A DNA stretch of 62,521 nt from UBA5287 sp041672395 (GTDB taxonomy: Bacteria > Bacteroidota > Bacteroidia > Bacteroidales > Dysgonomonadaceae): the NCBI GenBank assembly GCA_041672395.1, contig JBAYZS010000010.1, positions 1 to 62,521 of the forward strand, read 5' to 3'. Position 1 is the first letter of the stretch. Each line of letters begins with the position of its first letter. The notes below the pieces were generated by a model that saw only the letters and a list, made by a program, of their open reading frames with translations, had not been told where the DNA came from and ran no database searches. A program made the translations under genes and the position numbers. This document shows, one piece after another, positions 18,195 to 26,707 of the stretch.

Positions 18195-18202
18195 TATCTT
18201 TG
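18195..18202 (+). promoter_or_regulatory. -7 box of the RRM gene
   Basis: TATCTTTG fits TAnnTTTG. It lies about 130 bases ahead of the ATG at 18332, which leaves a long A+T-rich 5' leader. Confidence 0.7.
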
Positions 18203-18331
18203 TCACGCAAAAGTTTTTATAACAGAATAGTTTATGAGTTATTTTAGTCTTCATCAAGTCAATTAATTTTAGCCTATCTATTATACACTTTGCACAAATT
18301 AATTATTTACTTATTTTTTATTTTTTTTTAC

Positions 18332-18646
18332 ATGAACATTTTTGTAGCAGGCTTAAGCTATCAAATCAGCGACGCCGATCTTAAAGAACTTTTTGATGAA
18401 TACGGTGAAGTATCATCAGCTAAAATTATTACTGACAGAGAATCTCGTCGTTCTAAAGGCTACGGCTTTGTAGAAATGGCAGATGAAGACGGACAACGTG
18501 CAATTGACGAATTAAATGGAGCTGAATACGATGGTAGAACATTGTCAGTTTCTGTAGCTCGCCCACGTGAAGAAGGTGCATCACGCCCAAGAAGCAACAA
18601 TCGCGGTGGCGGTGGTTACGGTAACAGAGACAGAAATAGATATTAA
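18332..18646 (+). CDS. Small RNA-binding protein with one RRM domain
   Basis: The 104-residue protein is a single RNA recognition motif: RNP2 as NIFVAGLSY at residues 2-10 and RNP1 as KGYGFVEM near 41-48. A Gly/Arg/Asn-rich tail (RGGGGYGNRDRNRY) follows. The tail probably adds non-specific RNA affinity. Such glycine-rich RRM proteins are abundant in Bacteroidota, where they may stand in for Hfq-like or cold-shock functions; the role here is inferred. The frame is open 14 codons upstream through a T-rich run, but ATG 18332 begins exactly at the conserved domain. Confidence 0.93.
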   Translation: MNIFVAGLSYQISDADLKELFDEYGEVSSAKIITDRESRRSKGYGFVEMADEDGQRAIDELNGAEYDGRTLSVSVARPREEGASRPRSNNRGGGGYGNRDRNRY

Positions 18647-18671
18647 TTTATCTTGAGACTCTTAAAACAAG

Positions 18672-18709
18672 AGCTGCATCTATTTTAATAGATGCGGCTT
18701 TTTTTTTTA
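18672..18709 (+). terminator. Terminator of the RRM gene
   Basis: AGCTGCATCTATT and AATAGATGCGGCTT form a long stem with a very small loop, followed by ten T. Confidence 0.9.
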
Positions 18710-18743
18710 TCTTTAATGAACCAAAAGTATTAATTATTGTTAT

Positions 18744-18751
18744 TATCTTTA
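18744..18751 (+). promoter_or_regulatory. -7 box of tsaB
   Basis: TATCTTTA departs from TAnnTTTG only at the last base and ends 16 bases before the tsaB ATG. Confidence 0.45.
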
Positions 18752-18767
18752 CAATCAAAAGAACAAA

Positions 18768-19460
18768 ATGAGTATTCTTTTATCAATTGAAACTGCTACA
18801 GAAGCATGTTCATGTGCATTAACAAAAGACGGAGAAGTTATTATAAACAAGGAAGATGATAAAGGTAGAACACATTCATCTTCACTTGGTCTGTTTGTAA
18901 GTGAAATATTAGAATTTGCTCGAGACAACAAGTTGAATCCTAATGCAATAGTAGTAAGTAGTGGTCCCGGTTCATATACTGGTTTACGTATTGGCGTATC
19001 CGAAGCAAAAGGATTGAGTTATGGACTTGATATTCCGTTGATTGCAATCCCTACACCCAAAATTATGGCTTGGATTGTGAAAAATAAGGTAGACAGTAAT
19101 ACTTTGCTTTGTCCGATGATTGATGCCCGTCGCATGGAAGTCTATTCAACATTTTACGACACCTCATTAAATGTTGTACGAGAAACTTCCGCCGATATTG
19201 TAAATGAGGAAAGCTATGCCGATTTGTTGGTTGATCATCAGGTTGTTTTCTTTGGTAATGGAGCTGAGAAATGCAAAAAAGAGTTGACACATCACAATGC
19301 TCACTTTTTGTCCAATGTAATTCCTTTAGCATCAGCAATGCACGCTTTGGGTGAAGAAGCATTTACACAAAAAGATTTTGTTGATGTAGCATATTTTGAA
19401 CCCTTCTATTTAAAAGAGTTTGTGGCCACTGTACCAAAAAATAAATTATTTAATGTCTGA
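18768..19460 (+). CDS. tsaB: tRNA threonylcarbamoyladenosine biosynthesis protein TsaB
   Basis: TsaB is the scaffold partner of TsaD in making the t6A base of ANN-decoding tRNAs. The 230-residue protein has the ASKHA start SILLSIETATEACSCAL and the SSGPGSYTGLRIGVSEAKGL block near residues 64-83, both diagnostic for the YeaZ/TsaB family. The Cys-containing N-terminal strand is usual. It is cotranscribed with the CDGSH gene 21 bases downstream. Confidence 0.93.
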   Translation: MSILLSIETATEACSCALTKDGEVIINKEDDKGRTHSSSLGLFVSEILEFARDNKLNPNAIVVSSGPGSYTGLRIGVSEAKGLSYGLDIPLIAIPTPKIMAWIVKNKVDSNTLLCPMIDARRMEVYSTFYDTSLNVVRETSADIVNEESYADLLVDHQVVFFGNGAEKCKKELTHHNAHFLSNVIPLASAMHALGEEAFTQKDFVDVAYFEPFYLKEFVATVPKNKLFNV

Positions 19461-19481
19461 CAATTAATAAAAACAAGAATT

Positions 19482-19670
19482 ATGGATTCATTATTAGAAG
19501 TAAAGTTATTTAAAAATGGTCCTATCCACTTGGAAGGAAAATTCAACATTGTACGCCCCGACGGAACAAACGAAGTAAAAGAAGGAACAATTCATCTTTG
19601 TCGTTGTGGTGCATCAAAGAACAAACCCTTTTGCGACGGCACACATGCCAAAGTCGGTTTTGAAGGATAA
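19482..19670 (+). CDS. CDGSH-type iron-sulfur protein
   Basis: This 62-residue protein is one CDGSH domain. The signature CRCGASKNKPFCDGTH (residues 40-55) supplies the three Cys and one His that bind a [2Fe-2S] cluster in mitoNEET-like proteins. There is no membrane anchor, so it is cytoplasmic, perhaps an electron-transfer or cluster-transfer module. The cellular partner is unknown. It follows tsaB in the same transcript. Confidence 0.9.
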   Translation: MDSLLEVKLFKNGPIHLEGKFNIVRPDGTNEVKEGTIHLCRCGASKNKPFCDGTHAKVGFEG

Positions 19671-19687
19671 TTTAGTGAGATTTAGAC

Positions 19688-19728
19688 AATAAACCCCGAA
19701 CGAATAATCGTCCGGGGTTTATTATTTA
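19688..19728. terminator. Bidirectional terminator between the CDGSH gene and ruvA
   Basis: AATAAACCCCG and CGGGGTTTATT form an 11-bp stem, with an inner ACGA/TCGT pairing. A+T-rich tails on both sides let it serve both converging transcripts. Confidence 0.85.
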
Positions 19729-19744
19729 ATCATCATTCGCCAAA

Positions 19745-20335
19745 TCACAATCTTTTTAAAGCTTCTTTAATAACAGCTTCAACAGAAACAGAGGGCGCGT
19801 CCTTCACAATTTTAGACACTACTTTTTGAGATGCAGTCTGATTAAAACCAAGCATAACCAGCGCGGCGACTGCCTCGTGACCGGTTTGTGAAATATCGGC
19901 CTTAGTTATGGTTTGCAGAGAACCTTCCTCGTCTGTGAGTTTTATTTTATCTTTCAAATCTACAATGATACGTTGTGCCGTTTTTGCCCCAATACCCTTA
20001 ACGGATTGCAGAACAGTAACATTCTCAGTAGCGATAACACCGGCCAACTCTTTGGAACTGAGGGACGAAAGGATTACTCGTGCAGTACTTGGTCCTACAC
20101 CAGATACACTGATGAGGTGAAGAAATATTTGACGTTCATGTTTATCAGCAAATCCAAACAGAACATGCGCATCTTCACGGATAGATTCATGAATGAAAAG
20201 TTTTGCCGTTTGCAATCCGTTCAGTGTTGTATAAGTGTTCAATGAAATATTCATTTGATAACCAATACCGCTGCATTCAATTGTAACCGAAGCCGGATTA
20301 AGTTCAGCAATATCTCCTTTAATATAATCAATCAT
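19745..20335 (-). CDS. ruvA: Holliday junction branch migration protein RuvA
   Basis: RuvA binds Holliday junctions as a tetramer and loads the RuvB motor. The 196-residue protein has the N-terminal OB domain (MIDYIKGDIAEL start), the two helix-hairpin-helix motifs (LISVSGVGPSTA near residue 75 and SVKGIGAKTAQRI near 110) and the flexible linker leading to the C-terminal RuvB-binding domain III. It is transcribed alone on the minus strand; ruvB and ruvC are not nearby. Confidence 0.96.
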   Translation of the reverse strand: MIDYIKGDIAELNPASVTIECSGIGYQMNISLNTYTTLNGLQTAKLFIHESIREDAHVLFGFADKHERQIFLHLISVSGVGPSTARVILSSLSSKELAGVIATENVTVLQSVKGIGAKTAQRIIVDLKDKIKLTDEEGSLQTITKADISQTGHEAVAALVMLGFNQTASQKVVSKIVKDAPSVSVEAVIKEALKRL

Positions 20336-20383
20336 AATAATTTGTATTTCAGTAAAAATGAAGTATACAGACTCTAAAACGTC

Positions 20384-20391
20384 ACAAAGTT
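20384..20391 (-). promoter_or_regulatory. -7 box of ruvA
   Basis: On the minus strand this reads TAACTTTG, fitting TAnnTTTG, about 48 bases before the ruvA ATG. A TTTG lies about 22 bases further upstream. Confidence 0.5.
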
Positions 20392-20468
20392 ACTCCTAAT
20401 GTTCAAATATAGTCAAAATTATTTAATAAAAAGGAGAACACTTTCATGGAAAACTAACGTCTGCTATT

Positions 20469-20548
20469 TAATAATATTTAACTATGAGCTTCCTCCCACC
20501 ATGCTCCCACCATCGTCCCAAGAAAAACTGAAAATTGTTTAACATAAT
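20469..20548 (-). repeat. 11-bp tandem repeat element, copy B
   Basis: Read on the minus strand: flank ATTATGTTAAA (20538-20548), a short A+T stretch, three units with cores at exact 11-base spacing (plus-strand positions 20515, 20504 and 20493; GTGGGAG in two of them), then flank GTTAAATATTATTA (20469-20482). Both flanks match copies A and D. It sits in the 332-base divergent region between ruvA and the GNAT gene, which otherwise holds only the ruvA promoter. Confidence 0.72.
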
Positions 20549-20667
20549 TTAATGACGAATGTTCTCAATTTCCTAATTTACTATCTACAAGCAAAATAGA
20601 ATCTTTAAAAAATGACTACTGAACAAGCACACTGTATTATTGTTTAATAAATAAAAATTGCAGTCAA

Positions 20668-21213
20668 ATGGAAACGTCAGAAGCTCGTATTTTTAATTTA
20701 GATCAATATAATTATCCACGATTTCGCGGAAAAATAATTGAACTATACCTGCATGCATTTACTACCGGTGATTATGCACAATATTATACAAATGAAGCGG
20801 CAGAGAGCAAATTAGATGAATTGGTTAGAAAGGGGAGTGGAAATATGGCGTTTATTGGCGACCGTTTAGCGGGTGTACTACTTGCTTTTTCTCTCAAAAA
20901 AGACCTTGATTTCCCTGTGGAAACTTGTCCTGAAATTCCCGTAGAATCATCCATTTATATTGCAGAACTTATGGTTCACACCGATTTCAGAGGTAGAGCG
21001 GTTGCAACCGAATTGCTGAATAATTATTTAACACAAGCTTCTCATAATTGTACAGATGCAGTGATTCGCGTTTGGAAAGAAAACAAACCCGCCATGTCTT
21101 TATACCAAAAATTGGGGTTTAAACCTGTGGCAACTATTTTTCAACCAAAAATACGTGCTACGGGTGAACATTTCCAAATGGAAAAACTTTATCTACATAA
21201 ATCATTACAATAA
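20668..21213 (+). CDS. GNAT-family N-acetyltransferase
   Basis: The 181-residue protein has the GNAT acetyl-CoA fold: YIAELMVHTDFRGRAVATELL (near residues 96-116) holds the R/Q-x-x-G-x-G/A-type pyrophosphate loop, here RGRAVA. VWKENKPAMSLYQKLGFKPV (near 133-152) is the common C-terminal motif. The substrate is unknown. It lies 57 bases upstream of ovoA on the same strand, without a visible terminator between, so it may be cotranscribed with the ovothiol synthase. A role in small-thiol metabolism would be inference only. Confidence 0.8.
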   Translation: METSEARIFNLDQYNYPRFRGKIIELYLHAFTTGDYAQYYTNEAAESKLDELVRKGSGNMAFIGDRLAGVLLAFSLKKDLDFPVETCPEIPVESSIYIAELMVHTDFRGRAVATELLNNYLTQASHNCTDAVIRVWKENKPAMSLYQKLGFKPVATIFQPKIRATGEHFQMEKLYLHKSLQ

Positions 21214-21270
21214 TTATTCTCTGATTAAATATCCATATAAGAACTTAATTAGAATTATATACGTAAAGCT

Positions 21271-23385
21271 ATGCAAATGAATGAATTAATTACAAGAACA
21301 ATCAATCTTCGCTCCGGAACTCCTGATGAAAAGCGATCGGCCATTCGTGAGTATTTTTTGAAAACCTGGACGATTGATGAATTGCTATATACTCAACTTA
21401 AATCGGACGAAGTGTTTTATCACAGGGGCGACCCGCTAAGACACATAATCTTGTTTTATTTAGGCCATACGGCTGTATTTTTCATCAATAAATTAATGCT
21501 GGCAAAGGTGATCAAACAACGTGTGAATGCGCGTTTTGAATCGATTTTTGCTATTGGTGTTGACGAGATGAGTTGGGATGATCTGGATAATAATCATTAC
21601 GATTGGCCCCCGGTATCGGATGTGAGAGACTATCGCGATCAAGTTAAAAAAGTGGTGCTTGATGTGATCGACTCGGTATCGCTTGAAATCCCAATTATAA
21701 TGGATAGCCCTTTCTGGATTGTGATGATGGGAATTGAACATGAACGAATTCATCTGGAAACTTCATCGGTACTGATTCGCCAACTACCTTTGGATGAGGT
21801 GACTCCGAATTTTATTGAAGAACAATACAATAAAAGTGGGGAACCTCCTAAAAATGAACTTGTTGATGTTAAAGGTGCCGTAATGAAACTTGGCAAACCT
21901 ATGGAGCACCCTTTTTATGGCTGGGACAACGAATATGGGAATTATTCTGAACAAGTTGAGGACTTCAAAGCTGCTAAGTTTTTGACTTCTAACCGCGAAT
22001 TTTTGGAGTTTATTGAAGATAATGGTTATGAAACCAAATCGTATTGGACTGAAGAGGGGTGGAAATGGCGCAATTTCAAGCATGCACAGATGCCTCTATT
22101 TTGGAGATTGCAGGGAAATGAATATCGACTTAGATTGGTAATAAATGAAATCCCAATGCCATGGAATTGGCCGGTGGAGGTTAACTATCTGGAAGCAAAG
22201 GCTTTCTGTAATTGGAAAAGCGACAAGACGGGCAAGAATTATCGTCTGCCTACCGAGGTGGAATGGTATCGCTTGCATAAAGTTTCTGGCTTAAAGGATG
22301 TCATGGAGTGGGAGAGTGCTCCAGGAAATATAAATCTTGAATATTATTTGTCGCCTTGTCCGGTAGATAAGTTTCAACAGGGTGATTTCTACGATGTTAT
22401 AGGAAATGTTTGGCAGTGGACCGAAACTCCCATCACCGGATTCCCCGGCTTTAAAGTACATTCAATGTACGACGATTTTTCTACTCCTACTTTTGATGGT
22501 AAACATAATCTGATAAAAGGGGGATCATGGATATCGACCGGTAATGAGGCTACATTGCACGCTCGTTATGCTTTTAGACGTCATTTTTATCAACATGCGG
22601 GTTTCAGATATATCGAATCTGATGCTGTCCTTAATATACAAAGCGCAGATTATGAGTCAGATGAGGAGATAACTATTTCATGTGAAACTAACTGGGGAGG
22701 TGGTAACGCTCATGAACCAAATTTCCAAAAGAAATTGGCAGATATTGTTCATTCTGTCATGAATGATAATAAGAATGCTTGTATTCTGGATTTGAATGCC
22801 GATACCGGACGATTAGCCTTTGAATTGGCTCATTATTATGATGATGTTACTGCACTCGATTTCACTGTGAGAATGATTCGTATGGCTATTCAACTGCAAG
22901 AACAGGGATATATGCGCTACACTATGAAGGATGAGGGTGAACTGGTATTTTACAGGGAAGTTGTTTTATCTGATTTTGGTCTCGACAAAACAAAAGATAA
23001 TGTTTTGTTTATGCAGGGGGATGCAATGAATCTAAATCCTAATTTTACAAATTATGACTTGATTGTTATGCCTTTGTTACTCGAAGAATTACGTGATCCA
23101 ATAGGCTTTTTGATGAATATTCACGAACGATTGAAAGAGAATGGTTATCTCGTGATTGCTTCAACGTATGAATGGAACTTGTCGGTAACTCCTCGTGAAA
23201 ACTGGCCCGGTGGGTTCAAACAAGATGGAGAACCTGTAACTTCTTTCGAAGGAATCAAAGCTTTACTTGATCCGCAATTTCATTTAATCAGTATAAATAA
23301 TGAACTCGACTTAACTCTCAAAAAGTCATCGCGTATTACTGAAAGCAGAAAAGTTCAGGTTACAATCTGGAAGAGAAAAGAATAG
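21271..23385 (+). CDS. ovoA: Ovothiol synthase OvoA: 5-histidylcysteine sulfoxide synthase fused to N-methyltransferase
   Basis: OvoA is a non-heme iron oxygenase that joins cysteine to the imidazole of histidine, making 5-histidylcysteine sulfoxide. Its fused methyltransferase acts later in making ovothiol A, a redox-protective thiol. The 704-residue protein has a DinB-like four-helix domain with the iron ligands in LGHTAV (near residue 69) and EHERIHLE (near 158). A formylglycine-enzyme-type domain (about 200-450; LPTEVEWYRL, GNVWQWTETP, GGSWISTGN) follows. A C-terminal SAM methyltransferase (about 475-704; ILDLNADTGRLAFEL, TYEWNLSVTPRENW) completes it. Length and order match complete OvoA. 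The PLP lyase for the next step is not in the window. Confidence 0.93.
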   Translation: MQMNELITRTINLRSGTPDEKRSAIREYFLKTWTIDELLYTQLKSDEVFYHRGDPLRHIILFYLGHTAVFFINKLMLAKVIKQRVNARFESIFAIGVDEMSWDDLDNNHYDWPPVSDVRDYRDQVKKVVLDVIDSVSLEIPIIMDSPFWIVMMGIEHERIHLETSSVLIRQLPLDEVTPNFIEEQYNKSGEPPKNELVDVKGAVMKLGKPMEHPFYGWDNEYGNYSEQVEDFKAAKFLTSNREFLEFIEDNGYETKSYWTEEGWKWRNFKHAQMPLFWRLQGNEYRLRLVINEIPMPWNWPVEVNYLEAKAFCNWKSDKTGKNYRLPTEVEWYRLHKVSGLKDVMEWESAPGNINLEYYLSPCPVDKFQQGDFYDVIGNVWQWTETPITGFPGFKVHSMYDDFSTPTFDGKHNLIKGGSWISTGNEATLHARYAFRRHFYQHAGFRYIESDAVLNIQSADYESDEEITISCETNWGGGNAHEPNFQKKLADIVHSVMNDNKNACILDLNADTGRLAFELAHYYDDVTALDFTVRMIRMAIQLQEQGYMRYTMKDEGELVFYREVVLSDFGLDKTKDNVLFMQGDAMNLNPNFTNYDLIVMPLLLEELRDPIGFLMNIHERLKENGYLVIASTYEWNLSVTPRENWPGGFKQDGEPVTSFEGIKALLDPQFHLISINNELDLTLKKSSRITESRKVQVTIWKRKE

Positions 23386-23401
23386 CAACCCAAAAGTGTT
23401 T

Positions 23402-24358
23402 TCAATGCTGAGTGTTTGAAAACCATCTGGTGAGCGCATTGAAGATGTTTTGATTTTCTTTCTCATATGTTTTCATAATAGTTGGTACTAAGACCCTTAA
23501 TCCTTTTGGTATCACTTTTATGTTGATTTCTTTACCTGCATTTAGTGGCTCACCGTCTATTTGCAAGTAACCGTCATGCTTTCTTTTAATTGTTATATTA
23601 CTGGTTTCTAGTGTTATAACTTTGTGATTTTTATCGAGTGTTTTTGCAAAGAGTTGGAATGTTGCTACAGGAACTTCCAGTGCATTCATCGGTTTCAGTA
23701 TTGATACATTTAGTTTTCCATCTTCCATGTCGGCTCCGGGTGCAATCACTGCATCAAATCCATATTGCGAAGCATTGGCGCATGTCACAATAAAAGCTTG
23801 TTCTTTTAGAACACCACCATCGTAAGTGATTTCGTACTCCTCCGATTTGAATTCGGCAAATCCTTCCATGATGTTCTTGAAATAACCAATCCGTCCTCTT
23901 TGAACATCTTCATCAAATTTCTTGCTTACAAATGCATCGAATCCCACACCGCAAGTACAAAAGAATATATGTTCGTTGGCTATGCCATAATCAATTACAC
24001 GTACATTATTTTCTTTGATCACATTGATGGCTTCATCCAAATTAAGCGATATCTTTAAATCACGTGCCAACCCATTCCCAGAGCCTAAAGGCAAAATGCC
24101 CAGTGTGCAATTGGTGTCTACCAAAGCTCTTGCTATCTCGTTTACGGTTCCATCACCTCCAACAGCAATTACAATATCAAATCCATTTTTAACAGCCTCT
24201 TGGGTAATTGTAGTTGCCTGACTTGGATACTCCGTAATTTTAACTTCCACTTCATATTTTAATGCATCCAGCGATTCTGTTATTTTTAATGGAATATTGT
24301 CTTTGGAACTTGTACCGGAAACAGGGTTCACAATTGCACAGACTTTCGTCTTTTTCAT
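23402..24358 (-). CDS. Diacylglycerol/sphingosine kinase-family lipid kinase (YegS-like)
   Basis: The 318-residue protein has the DAG-kinase catalytic domain: AIVNPVSGTSSKDN at the start, the nucleotide-binding AVGGDGTVNEIARAL near residues 65-79 and ILPLGSGNGLARDL near 93-107. The C-terminal beta-sandwich contains LQIDGEPL. It phosphorylates a membrane lipid, possibly diacylglycerol or the sphingoid or ceramide lipids that Bacteroidales make; the substrate is not decided by sequence. It is transcribed alone, convergent with ovoA only 16 bases away, without a terminator visible. Confidence 0.87.
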   Translation of the reverse strand: MKKTKVCAIVNPVSGTSSKDNIPLKITESLDALKYEVEVKITEYPSQATTITQEAVKNGFDIVIAVGGDGTVNEIARALVDTNCTLGILPLGSGNGLARDLKISLNLDEAINVIKENNVRVIDYGIANEHIFFCTCGVGFDAFVSKKFDEDVQRGRIGYFKNIMEGFAEFKSEEYEITYDGGVLKEQAFIVTCANASQYGFDAVIAPGADMEDGKLNVSILKPMNALEVPVATFQLFAKTLDKNHKVITLETSNITIKRKHDGYLQIDGEPLNAGKEINIKVIPKGLRVLVPTIMKTYEKENQNIFNALTRWFSNTQH

Positions 24359-24423
24359 AAGAACATGTTATTATTTACCATATTAACAAATAGTTAAACC
24401 TTTTTGTTTTAAAGCATATTTTA

Positions 24424-24455
24424 TTTGTTGCTTCGGGCGGAGTTGATTACTTTTG
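24424..24455 (+). promoter_or_regulatory. Promoter of the HAD phosphatase gene
   Basis: TTTG (24424-24427), exactly 20 bases, TACTTTTG (24448-24455). Transcription would begin about 24460, downstream of the first possible start codon at 24453, so the gene starts at ATG 24480. Confidence 0.82.
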
Positions 24456-24479
24456 CAACTAAAAATTAATTCAGGACAC

Positions 24480-25112
24480 ATGCACAAACCAGATAGCTTA
24501 ATCTTTGATATGGACGGAACATTGTGGGATAATGTAGATTCTTATGTTCTTTCATGGAATATAGCATTTAAGAAAACCGGGCACATCAGACTAATTGAGC
24601 GGAAAGATATCATTGGTTTAATGGGAAAAGAGGCATCTGTTATGCTGAAAACCCTTTTACCAGATGACTCTGAAGTTGAACATAACAGAGTTTTCGATGA
24701 GGTTATTGCAGCTTATCAATCGATAGTGCCTACAATGAAACCGATTATATATCACGGAGTTAACGAGGGTCTGGAAAGGTTGTTTTCCAAGTACAAACTT
24801 TTTATGCTGAGCAATTGTGAAGAAAACGGTTTGGTGAATTTTATGAATCATACTAAAACGCGTCATCTGTTCACTGATTATATGGAACATGGCATGAATT
24901 TGAAACCTAAAAGCTTTAACATGCAGTTGCTGGTTGAAAAGCATAACCTCCAACATCCTGTTTATGTTGGTGATACAGAATCAGATAGCAAATCATCTCA
25001 AACAGCAGGTGTGCCATTTGTATTTGTAACTTATGGATTTGGAACAACAACAAATTATACACTGAAATTTGATTCCTTTCCTGAATTAAGCGAGTACTTT
25101 TTAAACTTGTAA
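24480..25112 (+). CDS. HAD-superfamily phosphatase
   Basis: The 210-residue protein is a subfamily IA haloacid dehalogenase hydrolase. LIFDMDGTLWDN near residue 6 holds the nucleophile Asp, MLSNCEEN near residue 108 is motif II, Lys in MNLKPKSF is motif III, and YVGDTESDSKSS near residue 162 is motif IV. Phosphoglycolate or a sugar phosphate is a likely substrate by family; it cannot be decided here. The start was set by the promoter overlapping the longer frame. The sodium symporter gene starts 11 bases downstream and is probably cotranscribed. Confidence 0.87.
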   Translation: MHKPDSLIFDMDGTLWDNVDSYVLSWNIAFKKTGHIRLIERKDIIGLMGKEASVMLKTLLPDDSEVEHNRVFDEVIAAYQSIVPTMKPIIYHGVNEGLERLFSKYKLFMLSNCEENGLVNFMNHTKTRHLFTDYMEHGMNLKPKSFNMQLLVEKHNLQHPVYVGDTESDSKSSQTAGVPFVFVTYGFGTTTNYTLKFDSFPELSEYFLNL

Positions 25113-25123
25113 TTAGATATATT

Positions 25124-26605
25124 ATGCAGAGCAGCTTTATTATAATCGTTATTATTGTCTATTTTTTATTGTTAATGTTTATTTCTTATCTAACCAGTAG
25201 AAAGAGTTCAGATAACGATGCTTTCTTTCGTGCAAATAAAAGATCTCCTTGGTACTTAGTCGCTTTTGCAATGATTGGTACGTCCATATCAGGTGTAACA
25301 TTTGTTTCGGTTCCCGGAATGGTGCGTAATCTGGATATGTCTTACATGCAGATGGTACTTGGCTTTTTTGCCGGATATCTGGTAATTGCTTATGTGCTTT
25401 TGCCTTTATATTACAGGTTAAACTTAACCACAATTTATGGTTATCTGGATCAACGATATGGAAAGACATCGTACAAAACGGGTGCATGGTTTTTCCTCCT
25501 TTCAAAATTACTTGGTGCTGCTGCACGATTATACTTAGTCGCTCTTATCCTGCAGACTTTGGTTTTTGATGCATGGGGTGTTCCATTTGTGGCTACAGTT
25601 ATAGGTATAATTCTGATAATCTGGTTGTATAGTTTTAAAAGCGGCATCAAAACTATCATTTGGACAGACACAATTCAAACGGCTTTGTTCCTTATTGCTC
25701 TAGTTTTAATCATCTGGCAGCTGGGAAGAGCAATGACTATGAATGTTGGTGAAATGACTAACGCTATTGTCCAAAGTCCTCATTCCCGAATATGGGTATT
25801 TGATGATTGGGTGAGTACGCAGAACTTCTTAAAACAATTCTTTAGCGGAATGTTCATTACAATCGTGATGACTGGTCTTGATCAGGATCAGATGCAGAAG
25901 AATCTAACTATTAAGAACTTGAAAGATGCAAAGAAGAACGTCATTACTTATGGATTTGCATTTATACCTGTTAATTTGTTATTCTTATCTTTAGGAGTAC
26001 TCTTATTGATATTTGCGCAACGAAACAATATAACTTTACCTGAAATTTCTGATGAAATTTTGCCTTATATAGTGAGTAGTCATTTAGGCTCAATTTCGTT
26101 GGGTATGTTTGTTGTTGGAATTGTAGCAGCAGCATTCTCTAGTGCAGATTCGGCATTAGCAGCTCTCACTACTTCTTTCTGTGTAGATATTCTGGGCATG
26201 AAGAATGAGGAAAAGAGTAATAATGTGGAGAAACAAAATATTAAAACGCGTAGGATTGTGCATGTCGGAGTAAGCACAGTTTTTGTGATAGTTATTATGA
26301 TAATTCATTCAATCGGATCAGACAGTATTATCAACGCAATTTACAAATTAGCATCTTATACTTATGGTCCATTGCTTGGCATGTATTTTATGGGATTATA
26401 CTCAAAGATTAAACCAATTGATAAATACGTTCCGTATGTAGCTGTTGCATCACCTTTAATTTGTATGGTTGTTGAAATCGCTTTCAAGCAATTGCTAAAT
26501 TATCAGGTAGGTTATGAGTTACTGCTCATCAATGGAGCAATAACTGCATTTGGTTTATGGATATTATCAAAGAATAACAAGCAAAACCAATTGATTGCAA
26601 TGTGA
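25124..26605 (+). CDS. Sodium:solute symporter (SSS family)
   Basis: The 493-residue inner-membrane protein has about 13 predicted transmembrane helices in the LeuT-fold SSS arrangement. FRANKRSPWYLVAFAMIGTSISGVTFVSVPG (quoted in part; residues about 36-65) covers TM1/TM2. FFSGMFITIVMTGLDQDQMQKN (near 244-265) is a family-typical segment, and AAAFSSADSALAALTTSF (near 336-353) is the TM9 sodium-site motif. The substrate is unknown: sugars, sialic acid and pantothenate are all transported by relatives. It is likely in one transcript with the HAD phosphatase and perhaps engB. Confidence 0.9.
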   Translation: MQSSFIIIVIIVYFLLLMFISYLTSRKSSDNDAFFRANKRSPWYLVAFAMIGTSISGVTFVSVPGMVRNLDMSYMQMVLGFFAGYLVIAYVLLPLYYRLNLTTIYGYLDQRYGKTSYKTGAWFFLLSKLLGAAARLYLVALILQTLVFDAWGVPFVATVIGIILIIWLYSFKSGIKTIIWTDTIQTALFLIALVLIIWQLGRAMTMNVGEMTNAIVQSPHSRIWVFDDWVSTQNFLKQFFSGMFITIVMTGLDQDQMQKNLTIKNLKDAKKNVITYGFAFIPVNLLFLSLGVLLLIFAQRNNITLPEISDEILPYIVSSHLGSISLGMFVVGIVAAAFSSADSALAALTTSFCVDILGMKNEEKSNNVEKQNIKTRRIVHVGVSTVFVIVIMIIHSIGSDSIINAIYKLASYTYGPLLGMYFMGLYSKIKPIDKYVPYVAVASPLICMVVEIAFKQLLNYQVGYELLLINGAITAFGLWILSKNNKQNQLIAM

Positions 26606-26707
26606 TTTCCAAATTATAAACAAGAAAAAAAAAGATGGTGAAAGATGGTGATTGAATTGAAATAATTAGTATTAAAATGATATCTCATTTAGAAAACAAG
26701 AAATAAT

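Noticed and set aside
20493..20521. G-quadruplex-forming sequence as the reason for the repeats
   Set aside because: Only isolated GGG tracts occur in copies B and C, and copies A and D mostly have GAGAG. Four GGG tracts at short distance are not available in all copies.
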